Below are positions 24,844 to 33,981 of a DNA stretch of 64,000 bases, piece by piece; the stretch's first letter is position 1, and every line of letters starts with the position of its first letter. Both the position numbers and the translations under genes were made by a program. Source of the DNA: Janthinobacterium agaricidamnosum NBRC 102515 = DSM 9628. GTDB lineage: Bacteria; Pseudomonadota; Gammaproteobacteria; Burkholderiales; Burkholderiaceae_D. The notes below the pieces were generated by a model. It saw nothing but the letters and a program-made list of their open reading frames with translations. It ran no database searches and had not been told where the DNA came from. Where the stretch lies: assembly GCF_000723165.1 (NCBI RefSeq), contig NZ_HG322949.1:2274448-2338447 (forward strand), written 5' to 3'.

Positions 24844-26547
24844 ATGGCAAGGCCAGAAAAAGTCCGGCTGGGGGAAATCTTAGTACAGCAGAATTTGCTT
24901 TCGGAAGAACAGCTGGGTTTGGCGTTGACGGAGCAAAGACGCACCGGCCGCAAGCTGGGCCGCGTGTTTGTCGAAAACCGGTATGTGACGGAAGAACAGA
25001 TTTCGGGCGCGCTGGCCAAGCAGCTCGACATTCCCTATATTAATCTGAAGTTTTTCAATATCAATGCCGAACTGGTGCGGTTGCTGCCGGAAACCCAGGC
25101 GCGGCGTTTTCGCGCGCTGGTGCTGGAAGACCGGCGCGGCACCTTGCTGGTCGGCATGTCCGATCCGACCGACCTGTTTGCCTACGATGAAATCGCGCGG
25201 CTGGTCAAGCGCGGCATCGAATTGGCGGTGGTCAATGAAACCGAAGTGCTGCAAGCGATCGACCGGATTTACCGCCGCACCGAAGACATCACCGAGCTGA
25301 CCCGCGAGCTGGAACAGGACCTGGGCGACGTGTCGGTCGATTTCGGCGCGCTGGCCGCCAATCCGGGACTGGAAGAGGCGCCCATCGTCAAGCTGCTGCA
25401 ATCGGTGTTCGACGATGCGACCCAGGTGCGCGCGTCGGACATCCATATCGAGCCGCAGGAAGGGCGCCTGCAGATCCGTTTCCGCATCGATGGCGTGCTG
25501 CACCTGCAAACCGAGGCCGACATCAAGATCGCGGCGTCGCTGGCGCTGCGGCTGAAACTGATGTCGGACCTGGATATTTCCGAAAAACGCTTGCCGCAGG
25601 ATGGCCGCTTTGCGATCCGCGTCAAGCACCAGCGTATCGACGTGCGGATCTCGACCATGCCGACCCAGCATGGCGAATCGGTGGTGATGCGGCTGCTGAA
25701 CCAGGGCGGCACCACGCTGCGGCTCGACGCGATCGGCATGCCGCCGGCGCTGGTGGCGAAATTCCGCGCCATCGTGCAGCGGCCGAACGGCCTGGTGCTG
25801 GTCACCGGGCCGACCGGCAGCGGCAAGACCACCACCTTGTATTGCGCGCTGGCGGAACTCAATGCGGTCGAAAAGAAATTGATCACGGTTGAAGATCCGG
25901 TCGAGTACCGCTTGCCCGGCATTAATCAGGTGCAAGTCAACGACAAGATCGAGCTGAATTTCGCGCGCGTGCTGCGTTCGGCGTTGCGGCAAGATCCGGA
26001 CATCGTGCTGGTCGGCGAGATGCGTGACCAGGAAACCGCGCAAATCGGCTTGCGCGCCGCGATGACGGGCCACCTGGTGCTGTCGACGCTGCATACCAAC
26101 GACGCCATCAGCACGCCGCTGCGGCTGATGGACATGGGCGTGCCGCGCTACATGGTCGGCAGTTCGCTGCAGGCGGTGCTGGCGCAGCGGCTGGTGCGGG
26201 TGATTTGCGAAAGCTGCAGCACGCCGTACCAGCCGGCGCCGAATGAATATGAATGGCTGCGCCTGGAATTGGGCCAGCTGGTCGAGAAGACCCGCTATTT
26301 CCATGGCAAGGGCTGTTCGCATTGCAATGGCATGGGTTATCGGGGCCGCACCGGCGTGTATGAGTTGCTGGAAATGACGCGCCCGGTGGTGGACGCGGCG
26401 AATCACCCCGACCCGGCCCATTTCCTGAAGGTGGCGGCGGCCGAGATGGCGGGCGAAACCTTGCGCCGCCACGCGGTGCAACTGGTGGTGCAGGGCCGCA
26501 CCACGGTATCTGAAGCGATGCGCATCAGTCACCAGATCGAGGATTGA
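24844..26547 (+). CDS. mshE: MSHA pilus assembly ATPase MshE
   Basis: The 567-residue ATPase has an N-terminal MshEN region with RLGEILVQQNLLSEEQLGLAL and KLGRVFVENRYVTEEQI. The first repeat keeps the RLG start seen in c-di-GMP-binding MshEN domains, so pilus assembly may respond to c-di-GMP. The core has GPTGSGKTTTLYC (Walker A), SDIHIEPQ (Asp box), RQDPDIVLVGEMRD (Walker B), TGHLVLSTLHTND (His box) and a CESC...CSHC zinc site. It starts with ATG behind GAGGAG and is followed one base later by mshG. In Vibrio the order differs (mshE lies after mshN), so the locus is rearranged. Confidence 0.95.
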   Translation: MARPEKVRLGEILVQQNLLSEEQLGLALTEQRRTGRKLGRVFVENRYVTEEQISGALAKQLDIPYINLKFFNINAELVRLLPETQARRFRALVLEDRRGTLLVGMSDPTDLFAYDEIARLVKRGIELAVVNETEVLQAIDRIYRRTEDITELTRELEQDLGDVSVDFGALAANPGLEEAPIVKLLQSVFDDATQVRASDIHIEPQEGRLQIRFRIDGVLHLQTEADIKIAASLALRLKLMSDLDISEKRLPQDGRFAIRVKHQRIDVRISTMPTQHGESVVMRLLNQGGTTLRLDAIGMPPALVAKFRAIVQRPNGLVLVTGPTGSGKTTTLYCALAELNAVEKKLITVEDPVEYRLPGINQVQVNDKIELNFARVLRSALRQDPDIVLVGEMRDQETAQIGLRAAMTGHLVLSTLHTNDAISTPLRLMDMGVPRYMVGSSLQAVLAQRLVRVICESCSTPYQPAPNEYEWLRLELGQLVEKTRYFHGKGCSHCNGMGYRGRTGVYELLEMTRPVVDAANHPDPAHFLKVAAAEMAGETLRRHAVQLVVQGRTTVSEAMRISHQIED

Positions 26548-26548
26548 C

Positions 26549-27781
26549 GTGCCGTTCTTTGCCTACAAAGCCCGCAGCGCCGGCGGCGACCTGTTGCACG
26601 GCGTGCTGGAAGGCGCCGATAGTCATGCCGTGGCCGACCAATTGTTTGCGACCGGCGCGACGCCGGTCGAGATCGTGCTGACCAAAAAGACGGTCAGCAA
26701 TAGCGGCGATATCGGCTGGTGGCAAAAACTGACCGAGCCGAAGGTGACATCGATGGACGTGCAATTGTTCAGCCGCCAGTTGTACACCTTGCTGAAGGCG
26801 GGCGTGCCGATCATGCGCGGCCTGGCCGGCTTGCAAGAGTCGGCGATCAGCAAGTCGTTCGGCCGTGTCATCAAGGATATCCGCGAATCGCTCGACGCCG
26901 GCCGCGAATTGTCGGCCGCGATGCGACGCCATCCGGACGTGTTTTCCGCATTTTACCTGTCGATGGTACGGGTCGGCGAAATGACCGGCCGCCTCGACGA
27001 CGTGTTTTTGCGGCTGTTCAACCACCTGGAATTCGACCGCGACATGCGCTCCCGGGTCAAGACCGCGACCCGCTACCCGACGTTCGTGATCGTCGCGATG
27101 ATCATTGCGATGGTCATCGTCAACATGTTTGTGATACCGCAATTCGTCAGCGTGTTTGCCAGCTTCAATGCCGAATTGCCGCTGATGACGCGCATCCTGA
27201 TCGCCACGTCATCGTTCACCGTGCATTACTGGCCGGTGCTGCTGGCGCTGGCCATCGCCGGCATCGCGGCTTTCAAGGCGTGGCTGCGCACGGTGCGCGG
27301 CCGCTATGCCTGGGATCGGTACAAGCTGCGCTTTCCGATCGCCGGCAAGATCATCTTAAAAGGCACGATGGCGCGCTTTGCGCGCAGTTTCGCCTTGTCC
27401 AGCAGCAGCGGCGTGCCGATCGTGCAGGCGCTGACGGTGGTGTCGCAAACGGTCGACAACGCCTATCTGTGTTCCCGGGTCGAGCAGATGCGCGACGGCG
27501 TCGAGCGCGGCGACAGCATCTTGCGCACTTCGGTGACGGCAGGCGTGTTTACGCCGGTGGTGCTGCAAATGATCGCGGTCGGCGAAGAGTCCGGTTCGCT
27601 GGATGAGTTGATGGATGAAATTGCCCAGATGTATGAGCGCGAAGTGGATTACGAATTAAAGACGCTGTCGTCGCAGATCGAACCGATCCTGATCGCCTTT
27701 CTCGGCGTGATGGTGCTGGTGCTGGCGCTGGGTATCTTCTTGCCGATCTGGGACCTGGGCCGGGTCGCCTTGCATAAGTGA
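26549..27781 (+). CDS. mshG: MSHA pilus inner-membrane platform protein MshG
   Basis: The 410-residue GspF/PilC-family protein has two GspF domains (LYTLLKAGVPIMRGLAGLQE, MVRVGEMTGRLDDVFLRL; then FALSSSSGVPIVQALTVVS, MIAVGEESGSLDELMDEIA) and three transmembrane helices. It has a GTG start one base after the mshE stop, which supports coupling. It anchors the assembly ATPase at the inner membrane. It is the paralogue of the gspF-like gene at 17635-18840 in the divergent cluster. Confidence 0.93.
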   Translation: MPFFAYKARSAGGDLLHGVLEGADSHAVADQLFATGATPVEIVLTKKTVSNSGDIGWWQKLTEPKVTSMDVQLFSRQLYTLLKAGVPIMRGLAGLQESAISKSFGRVIKDIRESLDAGRELSAAMRRHPDVFSAFYLSMVRVGEMTGRLDDVFLRLFNHLEFDRDMRSRVKTATRYPTFVIVAMIIAMVIVNMFVIPQFVSVFASFNAELPLMTRILIATSSFTVHYWPVLLALAIAGIAAFKAWLRTVRGRYAWDRYKLRFPIAGKIILKGTMARFARSFALSSSSGVPIVQALTVVSQTVDNAYLCSRVEQMRDGVERGDSILRTSVTAGVFTPVVLQMIAVGEESGSLDELMDEIAQMYEREVDYELKTLSSQIEPILIAFLGVMVLVLALGIFLPIWDLGRVALHK

Positions 27782-28122
27782 CATTGGCGGTTTTTGCTTT
27801 GCCGGCTCGGATTTTCTCTTGGAAACTAATGATCGTATGGTTAAAAGTATTGCTCTAGAGCATATCCTTTTTGACAGAAATCATGGAAAATTGTTATATG
27901 TATTAGGTTATGGCAATACTTTTCGAGGAGGAGGTTCCGGCTTGCTGAAATTCAAGGTAAGCTTGTCAAATGTGCCCGATACACCGGGTCCATCCTTGAA
28001 TTCGACTGATGCACACGATGGCATGCTGGTTCAGCTTGGGGAGTAGCTTGTTGTTATTAATGAAGGTATAAACAGGGTTCTGTTTTGCCAGTGAAATGTT
28101 TACATGATTTTTGGAGATCCGC
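27782..28122 (+). other. Low-GC gap between mshG and the mshA-like gene; possible 69-residue reading frame 27837-28046
   Basis: The 341 bases are clearly AT-richer than their neighbours. They probably contain the promoter and 5' leader of the major pilin gene, which usually needs its own strong expression. An open frame from ATG 27837 to 28046 encodes 69 residues (MVKSIALEHILFDRNHGKL, later GLLKFKVSLSNVPDT). A purine-rich GAGGAGGAGG at about 27926-27935 could serve an internal TTG. No homology or signal was recognised, so I do not call it a gene. Confidence 0.35.
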
Positions 28123-28611
28123 ATGAACAAGCAGTCGATACGCAGTTTGAAACAAGGCGCCCAGGCGGGTTTTACGTTGATCGAGTTGGTGGTGGTGATC
28201 GTGATCCTGGGTATCCTGGCGGCCACCGCGATTCCTAAATTTGTCGATATGTCGGTCGATGCGCGGATTGCCAAGATGAATGGCGCCAAGGGTTCGATGC
28301 AATCGGCGGCCGCCTTGTTCCATGCGCAATGGCTGGTCAGCGGCTCGCCCGCCGACGCCGCCACCGGCGTCAAGATGGACGGCGCCGATATCGCCTTTAC
28401 CGGCGGCTATCCGACTTCCAACGCGGCGGGCATCGGCCTGGCCGCCGGCCTGACCGGCACCCAGGCCGACTACGGCAGTTCGTCCACCGCCACCGTGTTT
28501 ACCGTCACGCCCGATAGCAGCCATACCAATTGCAAGGTAACGTATACCATCGTCGCCGGTGCGGCGCCGACCGTCGATGCGTCGGCGTTGGCTACGCGCA
28601 CCAATTGCTGA
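28123..28611 (+). CDS. mshA: MSHA-type major prepilin (MshA-like)
   Basis: 162 residues. The class III signal is QAGFTLIELVVVIVILGILAATAIPKF, with cleavage after Gly and Phe1/Glu5 retained. The mature part shows the MshA/PilE pattern VDARIAKMNGAKGSMQSAAALFHAQW, and two Cys near the C-terminus (HTNCKVTY and TRTNC) can close a D-loop. The ATG at 28123 has GGAG eight bases upstream; an upstream TTG is not needed. It is the likely main subunit of the pilus. In this locus it precedes the minor pilins mshC, D, O and P. Confidence 0.9.
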   Translation: MNKQSIRSLKQGAQAGFTLIELVVVIVILGILAATAIPKFVDMSVDARIAKMNGAKGSMQSAAALFHAQWLVSGSPADAATGVKMDGADIAFTGGYPTSNAAGIGLAAGLTGTQADYGSSSTATVFTVTPDSSHTNCKVTYTIVAGAAPTVDASALATRTNC

Positions 28612-28653
28612 TGGTTATGACGGTTAAACCACGTCAAACCTAGTTGAATTGAG

Positions 28654-29232
28654 TTGAGCCGCAGTAATCCCTCATGCCTGCGCGCGCCGCTGCCGTGGCG
28701 CGACGCAGGTGGTTTTAGCCTCATCGAACTGATCGCGGTGATGGTGTTGGCCGGCATCATTGCCGCCTTCGCCGTGCCGCGTTTCTTCCAGCAAAATACC
28801 TTCGACGCGCGCAGTTTCACCGATCAGAACCTGAGCATGCTGCGCTATGGCCAAAAACTGGCGATCGCGCAAAACCGGCCGGTGTTCGTGCTGCTCAACG
28901 GCAGCAGCATCGCCTTGTGCTTCAAGGCGTCGTGCGCTGCGGCGGCCGACCGCGTATTGCCGCCGGCCGGCGCCAATAGCGGCGGCAAGGCGACCCTGAA
29001 CGCTTGCGGCAAGAGCACCGCGTGGCTGTGCGAAGCCGCGCCGGCCGGCATCACGTATGCGGTGCCGGCGGCTGGCGCGGCGTTTTATTTCAATGCGCTG
29101 GGCCGGCCTTTCGCGGCCGGCGACAACGAGCCGGTATCGACTTTTCCGGCCCGCCTGAACATCGGCATCAGCGGCGGCGGTTTCGCGCGCAGCATCGTGG
29201 TCGAAGGGGAAACCGGCTATGTCCATCTATAG
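28654..29232 (+). CDS. mshC: MSHA minor pilin MshC-like
   Basis: The ~192-residue prepilin has the signal DAGGFSLIELIAVMVLAGIIAAFAVPRF; Glu5 is present. Cysteines occur as LCFKASC and LNACGKSTAWLC. The only suitable start is TTG at 28654, with a weak GAG upstream; a nearby ATG at 28674 is out of frame. It overlaps the next gene by 14 bases. By position and sequence it corresponds to MshC, a minor pilin that follows MshA in Vibrio. Confidence 0.8.
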   Translation: MSRSNPSCLRAPLPWRDAGGFSLIELIAVMVLAGIIAAFAVPRFFQQNTFDARSFTDQNLSMLRYGQKLAIAQNRPVFVLLNGSSIALCFKASCAAAADRVLPPAGANSGGKATLNACGKSTAWLCEAAPAGITYAVPAAGAAFYFNALGRPFAAGDNEPVSTFPARLNIGISGGGFARSIVVEGETGYVHL

Positions 29233-29800
29233 GCGCGCCACGGCGCGGCGCGGTTTTACGCTGATTGAACTGATCGTGTTCATCCTGATCGTCGGCATCG
29301 CCGTGGCCGGCCTGGTGAAAATCTTCAGTTTTACCACCAGCCGCAGCGCCGACCCGCAATTGCGCAAGCAGGCGTTGGCGCTGGCCGAGGGCATGCTGGA
29401 AGAGGTCGAACTGGCGCGCTTCACGTTTTGCGACCCGCTTGCCGACCCGGCCGCCGACACGGCCAGCGGCGCGGGCGCCTGCAGCACCCCGCAACAGCCC
29501 CGCGCCGCCGCGCCAGCCACCGGGCGGCCGTATTACAACGTCAGCGATTATGTGCGGGCCTTCAATCAGGCCGTGAGCTACAGCACGGATGCGGCGGGTA
29601 ATAAATTTCCTGCTGGCTACACAGTGAACGTGACGATCAATCCCGACGCGGGCCTCGGCCCGTCCGGCGCCACCGTGCCGTCCGACGCCACGCCGGCCAA
29701 CATGAATGCGCTGCGCATCACGGTGGCGGTCAGCTACGCTAACGGGAGCGTGGCGCTGACCGGTTACCGCACCCGCTACGCGCCCAACGCCATCCCATGA
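29219..29800 (+). CDS. mshD: MSHA minor pilin MshD-like
   Basis: 193 residues with the prepilin signal RRGFTLIELIVFILIVGIAVAGL, followed by the MshD/GspI-like segment RKQALALAEGMLEEVELARFTF. The ATG lies 14 bases before the mshC stop, and its own stop overlaps mshO as ATGA. It is a probable minor pilin of the priming/tip complex. No defects are visible. Confidence 0.85.
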   Translation: MSIYRRATARRGFTLIELIVFILIVGIAVAGLVKIFSFTTSRSADPQLRKQALALAEGMLEEVELARFTFCDPLADPAADTASGAGACSTPQQPRAAAPATGRPYYNVSDYVRAFNQAVSYSTDAAGNKFPAGYTVNVTINPDAGLGPSGATVPSDATPANMNALRITVAVSYANGSVALTGYRTRYAPNAIP

Positions 29801-30702
29801 AGATACCAGCTCATCCAGGCGGGCAACGCGGCTTCACGCTGGTCGAACTGATCGTCGTGATCGTCATCACCGGCATCGTTGCCGGCATGGTCGCCTTGTT
29901 CATCCGGATTCCGGTGCAGGGTTACCTGGACGTCAATGCGCGTGCCGAACTGGCCGACGCGGCCGACACCGCGACCCGCCGCATCACACGCGACGTGCGC
30001 CTGGCGCTGCCGAACAGCGTGCGGGTCAGCAACGCAGCCAACGGCGGCAGTTACCTTGAGTTGCTGTTGACCAAGGCCGGCGGGCGCTATCTGTCGGAAG
30101 ACGACGACTTGACTGCCACCCCGGGCAATGTGCTGGCCTTCGACCCGAATACCCAGGCCGCCAATCCGAATGTCTTTACCATTGTCGGCGCGGCGCCGTC
30201 CGGCTTGCAAACCATCGTTGCCGGCGACTCCATCGTCGTCAACAACCTGGGCGACCAGCCGCCGGTGGATGCCTATAATTGCGGCGGGCAATGTAACCGG
30301 GCCCTGGTCAGCGCGGTCAATGGCAGCAATATTACGCTGGCCGCCAATCCGTTCCTGGCGCAAAATCCATCGATGCCGTCGCTGAGTCACCGTTTCCACG
30401 TAGTCACTACGCCGGTGACCTATTATTGCGCCGGCAATCCGGCCGGCCGTGGCGTCTTGCAGCGTTTTTCCGGCTACGCGATCCAGGCCGGCCAGCCGCT
30501 CGACGCCAGCGCGGCGCCATTGTCCACTGCGCCGGTGGCGGCGCTGCTGGCCCAGCAGGTGGCCAGTTGCGGATTTTTCTTCGACACCCTGGCCAATGCC
30601 GAGCGCGGCCTGGTGCGCATCAACCTGACCCTCGGCGCGCCGGGCTCGAGCTCCGGCCAGGTCAGCCTGGTACAACAGGCGCAAGTCAATAACACGCCAT
30701 GA
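29797..30702 (+). CDS. mshO: MSHA minor pilin MshO-like
   Basis: The 301-residue prepilin has QRGFTLVELIVVIVITGIVAGMVALFI and the GspJ/MshO-like segment AELADAADTATRRITRDVRLALPNSV after the helix. Cys-containing loops (YNCGGQCNR, TYYCAGNPAGRGVLQRF) fit the family. Its ATG overlaps the mshD stop and its stop overlaps mshP (ATGA at both ends), so the minor pilins form one translationally coupled block. Confidence 0.87.
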   Translation: MKIPAHPGGQRGFTLVELIVVIVITGIVAGMVALFIRIPVQGYLDVNARAELADAADTATRRITRDVRLALPNSVRVSNAANGGSYLELLLTKAGGRYLSEDDDLTATPGNVLAFDPNTQAANPNVFTIVGAAPSGLQTIVAGDSIVVNNLGDQPPVDAYNCGGQCNRALVSAVNGSNITLAANPFLAQNPSMPSLSHRFHVVTTPVTYYCAGNPAGRGVLQRFSGYAIQAGQPLDASAAPLSTAPVAALLAQQVASCGFFFDTLANAERGLVRINLTLGAPGSSSGQVSLVQQAQVNNTP

Positions 30703-31142
30703 GCAACGCCAGTCAACTTTCGCGGCAACAGCGATACCGTCCGGTACGCGGTTTCGGCATTGTCACGGCGGTATTTTTCCTGGTGGTGCTGGCCGGGCTG
30801 GGCGCCGCGCTGGTGGCGATTTCAACCCTGCAGCATGCCGAATCGGCGCTCGACGTGCAGGGCGCGCGCGCCTACCAGGCCGCCCGCGCCGGCATGGAAT
30901 GGGGCTTGTACCGGCAGCGCATCGCCGGCAGCTGTGCCGCCAGCAGCAGCTTCGCCTTGCCGGCCAATAGCGGCCTGAATGGCTTTTCCGTCACCGTGCA
31001 ATGCAGCCAGGCGGCCGGCGCGTTGCCGCGCTTCCAGGTCATCGCCACCGCGTGCAACCAGCCGGCCGGCGGGGTGTGCTCGACTGTCAACGCGAGCAAT
31101 CATGCGGATTATGTGCAGCGCGTGCTGCAGGCGGACTTTTGA
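30699..31142 (+). CDS. mshP: MSHA biogenesis protein MshP-like
   Basis: The 147-residue protein has a basic N-terminus and a hydrophobic helix (GFGIVTAVFFLVVLAGLGAALVA) without the canonical Glu5, then HAESALDVQGARAYQAARAGMEWGLY, as in MshP/PilX-like pilin-related proteins. Three or four Cys are in the C-terminal half. It ends the minor-pilin block. A 142-base AT-rich gap to the next gene may hold an internal promoter. Confidence 0.82.
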   Translation: MSNASQLSRQQRYRPVRGFGIVTAVFFLVVLAGLGAALVAISTLQHAESALDVQGARAYQAARAGMEWGLYRQRIAGSCAASSSFALPANSGLNGFSVTVQCSQAAGALPRFQVIATACNQPAGGVCSTVNASNHADYVQRVLQADF

Positions 31143-31284
31143 TGGCAGGAATTTGTGTATTTTATGGAAAAACTGTTATCAATATTGCCTTTTTTAAACC
31201 CGTAGTGCAGGCGATGAATTAAAATTGATCCAGTGCATTATTCTGGCCATAAGTAGTTGTAGCATTCTTTTTTGGATTGGTCGC

Positions 31285-32229
31285 ATGGGTTTATTCGCAA
31301 GGGCAAAAAAACAAGAAGGATTGCTGGCCACGGCGTGGGGCGCCGACGGCCTGTGCGCGGCGGTCGTCAAACGGCGCGGCGGCGACAAGCCGCTGGTGCA
31401 GGCGCTGGCTTTTTATCCCGGCCGTCAACCGCTGCTGGCGGCCACGCTGGAAAAACTGAACAGGGAAATGCAGGCCCACTCGTACCGCAACAGCACCTTG
31501 CTCGGCGCCGGCGAATATCAATTGCTGTCGCTCGACGCGCCCAATGTGCCGCCGGAAGAATTGAAGACGGCGGTCGGCTGGCGGCTGAAGGACATGATCG
31601 ATTTTGCGCTGTCGGACGCCACCATCGATGTGCTCGATATCCCGGCCGACAAGAATGGCGCCGGGCGCGGCCAGAGCCTGTTCGCGGTGGCCGCGCGCAA
31701 TCGCGCGCTGGTCCAGCGCCAGGCGCTGTACAGCGCCGGCAAGATCCGCCTGTCGGTGGTGGATATCCCGGAAATGGCGCAGCGTAATATCGCTGCCTTG
31801 CTGGAGCCGGAAGGGCGCGGCCTGGCGATGCTGTCCTTCGATGGCGAAGGCGGCTTGTTGACCGTCACCTTTAATGGCGAGCTGTACCTGTCGCGCCGCA
31901 TCGATGTCAACATCGGCCAGCTGGCCGATTCCAGCGACCAGCAAAAACAGCAGTATTACGACAAGATCACGCTGGAATTGCAACGCTCGTTCGACCATTT
32001 CGACCGCCAATTCCATTTCATCACGATCGCCAGGCTGGTGCTGGCGCCTACCGGCACCGATGGCTTGCACGCTTATCTGGCGGACAATCTGTACGTGCCG
32101 GTGGTGGTATTGCAACTGGAGGAGGTGCTGGATTGTTCGAAGGCGCCGGAATTGCGCGACGCGGCTTGCCAGGCGCGCTTTTTCCTGACGCTGGGCGCGG
32201 CGCTGCGCCACGAGGAGAGCGCCGCGTGA
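31285..32229 (+). CDS. mshI: MSHA biogenesis protein MshI (PilM-like actin-fold protein)
   Basis: The 314-residue cytoplasmic protein has the MshI/PilM pattern: GLLATAWGADGLCAAVVKRR at the N-terminus, YQLLSLDAPNVPPEELKTA, then LKDMIDFALSDATIDVLDIP and AVAARNRALVQRQALYSAG. The ATG at 31285 gives this typical start; an upstream start would add 20 hydrophobic residues within the intergenic gap. The stop overlaps the next start as GTGA. It anchors the PilN/PilO-like proteins to the platform. Confidence 0.87.
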   Translation: MGLFARAKKQEGLLATAWGADGLCAAVVKRRGGDKPLVQALAFYPGRQPLLAATLEKLNREMQAHSYRNSTLLGAGEYQLLSLDAPNVPPEELKTAVGWRLKDMIDFALSDATIDVLDIPADKNGAGRGQSLFAVAARNRALVQRQALYSAGKIRLSVVDIPEMAQRNIAALLEPEGRGLAMLSFDGEGGLLTVTFNGELYLSRRIDVNIGQLADSSDQQKQQYYDKITLELQRSFDHFDRQFHFITIARLVLAPTGTDGLHAYLADNLYVPVVVLQLEEVLDCSKAPELRDAACQARFFLTLGAALRHEESAA

Positions 32230-32873
32230 GCCAGCAAATCAATCTGTTCAACCCGGCTTTTGAAAAAAAGAAACAATACCTGTCGGCGCTCGGCATGGCC
32301 CAGGGCCTGGCGCTGATCCTGGCCGCCGGCATCGCGCTGGGCTGGTATGGCGCGCGCCAGGTAAGCGAGCTTGAGCGGCAGGCGGCGGCATCGAAAGTTG
32401 TGCTCGATGCGCGCGAGGCGCGCCGCGCCAAGGTCGCCGCCGATTTTCCGCCACGCCAGAAAGATCCGGCGATCGAGCGTGCGCTGGTGCAGGCCGAGGC
32501 CGACCAGGCCGCCTTGCGCGAAGCGCGGCAGATCCTCGACGGCGGCGAGTTGGGCAATACGCAGGGTTATGCCGGGTATTTTCGCGCCTTCGCCCGCGCC
32601 CGTGTCAATGGCTTGTGGCTGACCGGCGCCGGCATCGTCGGCGCCGGCAGCCAGATCGGTTTGCAGGGACGCGCCACGCAAGCGGAACTGGTGCCCTTAT
32701 ATATCGCCGCGCTGGGCAAGGAATCCCTGTTGAAAGGCTCATCGTTCGCTCGGCTTGATATTGCTCAAGGCCAAGCGCAAGATGCCGGTGCCGCAACGCC
32801 GTACTATGTGGAATTTGATTTGCAATCGTTGGCGGCGCCGGCCGATGGCGCCGCCGGAGCGGCCAAACCATGA
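32226..32873 (+). CDS. PilN-like MSHA protein (MshI2)
   Basis: 215 residues: the short cytoplasmic motif SQQINLFNPAFEKKK is the classic PilN docking peptide for PilM. One transmembrane helix (ALILAAGIALGWYGA), a coiled coil and a periplasmic domain follow. The GTG start overlaps the mshI stop, and the stop overlaps mshJ as ATGA. A longer in-frame extension upstream would run into mshI and lacks a signal. Confidence 0.85.
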   Translation: MSQQINLFNPAFEKKKQYLSALGMAQGLALILAAGIALGWYGARQVSELERQAAASKVVLDAREARRAKVAADFPPRQKDPAIERALVQAEADQAALREARQILDGGELGNTQGYAGYFRAFARARVNGLWLTGAGIVGAGSQIGLQGRATQAELVPLYIAALGKESLLKGSSFARLDIAQGQAQDAGAATPYYVEFDLQSLAAPADGAAGAAKP

Positions 32874-33604
32874 AACAGCAGTGGTCCACCCTGGCCGCGA
32901 AGGTCGATGCACTCAGCGTGCGCGAGCGTGTGATGTGCTTTGGCGCGGCCGCGGCCCTCTTGATCTTCCTGCTGTTTTTCATGTTGCTCGACCCAATGCT
33001 CAGCAAGCAAAAAATGCTGGCCAACACCATCGAACAGCAGCATCAAGCCGCCAGCGCCATCGATATCGAGGTAGCGGAAAAAATCGCGGCCCATGCCAGC
33101 GATCCCAGTTTGCAAGACCGTATCAAGCTGGAGCGCTTGCAGCAGGAAACCGCGCAAATGAGGCGGGCCTTGCAAACCACGCAAGAGGGCCTGGTGGCGC
33201 CGGAGCGCATCGTCTTCTTGCTGCAGCATTTGCTGAAACAGCACAAGCACCTGCGGCTGGTGTCGCTGAAAACCCTGCCGTCCAGCATCATGGGACAGGG
33301 GGGCGCAAGCTTGGCCAGCGCCCCTGCTACCGTTCCGGCCAGCGCCCCGGCCGCTACGCCAGCCAGTCCGGCCAGCGCGGCGGCCGTGCCGCTCACGGCG
33401 CCCGCGCTGCTGCATCGTCATGGCGTGGAAGTGGTGTTGCAAGGCGGTTATCTGGAATTGGTGAATTATATGGATGCACTGGAAGCGATGCCGTCCCATG
33501 TGTATTGGGGCAAGGCCAATCTGCTGGCCGGACACTATCCGGACGCCAGCCTGACGTTGACGCTGTACACGCTCAGCCTGGACGAGAAATGGATCGCGCT
33601 GTGA
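32870..33604 (+). CDS. mshJ: MSHA biogenesis protein MshJ (PilO-like)
   Basis: 244 residues with a cytoplasmic N-terminus, one transmembrane helix (FGAAAALLIFLLFFMLL), a coiled-coil segment, an Ala/Pro-rich linker (residues ~145-180) and a C-terminal domain (LHRHGVEVVLQGGYLELVNY) of PilO type. It has ATGA/TGATG overlaps on both sides. It forms the inner-membrane alignment complex with MshI, the PilN-like protein and MshK. Confidence 0.85.
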   Translation: MKQQWSTLAAKVDALSVRERVMCFGAAAALLIFLLFFMLLDPMLSKQKMLANTIEQQHQAASAIDIEVAEKIAAHASDPSLQDRIKLERLQQETAQMRRALQTTQEGLVAPERIVFLLQHLLKQHKHLRLVSLKTLPSSIMGQGGASLASAPATVPASAPAATPASPASAAAVPLTAPALLHRHGVEVVLQGGYLELVNYMDALEAMPSHVYWGKANLLAGHYPDASLTLTLYTLSLDEKWIAL

Positions 33605-33981
33605 TGGCCGGCAAGTTATGCGCGGCGAGATGCCTGTTTGCCTTGCTGGCCTGCGTGGCCGGATCCGCCGCGGCGCAAAGCCTGGTCGATCCGACCCGTC
33701 CGGCCGATGCGCCGCCGGCCGGCGCCGCTGCTGCCGCCGCCGCGGCCGGTCCGGTATTGCCGCAAATCCAGTCGCTGCTGGTGTCGGACCAGCGCCGCGT
33801 GGCGGTGATCGACGGCCAGACCGTGCGCATCGGCGACAAGGTCGGCGCTGCGACCGTGGTCAATATCGGCGAAACGACGCTGGTATTGCGCCGAGGTAAG
33901 AAGCTGGAAACCCTCAGGCTGTACCCTAAGGCGGCCGAGGCTGGTGATGTTGGAAAGAAACAGACTCATGCAACTCAATAA
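33604..33981 (+). CDS. mshK: MSHA biogenesis protein MshK (PilP-like)
   Basis: The ~125-residue exported protein has a signal peptide (CLFALLACVAGSAAAQ), SLVDPTRPADAPPAG, an Ala-rich linker and a small domain with LPQIQSLLVSDQRRVAVIDG and VRIGDKVGAATVVNIGETTL, the PilP/GspC homology pattern. Its ATG shares a base with the mshJ stop. Its end overlaps the mshL start region. It probably contacts the MshL secretin. Confidence 0.85.
   Translation: MAGKLCAARCLFALLACVAGSAAAQSLVDPTRPADAPPAGAAAAAAAAGPVLPQIQSLLVSDQRRVAVIDGQTVRIGDKVGAATVVNIGETTLVLRRGKKLETLRLYPKAAEAGDVGKKQTHATQ

Noticed and set aside
27782..28122. Sigma-54 promoter before the mshA-like gene
   Set aside because: TGGC-containing stretches exist, but the spacing to a TTGC element does not fit the -24/-12 consensus.
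28674..28680. ATG start for the mshC-like gene
   Set aside because: It is out of frame with the GFSLIE signal; TTG 28654 is in frame.
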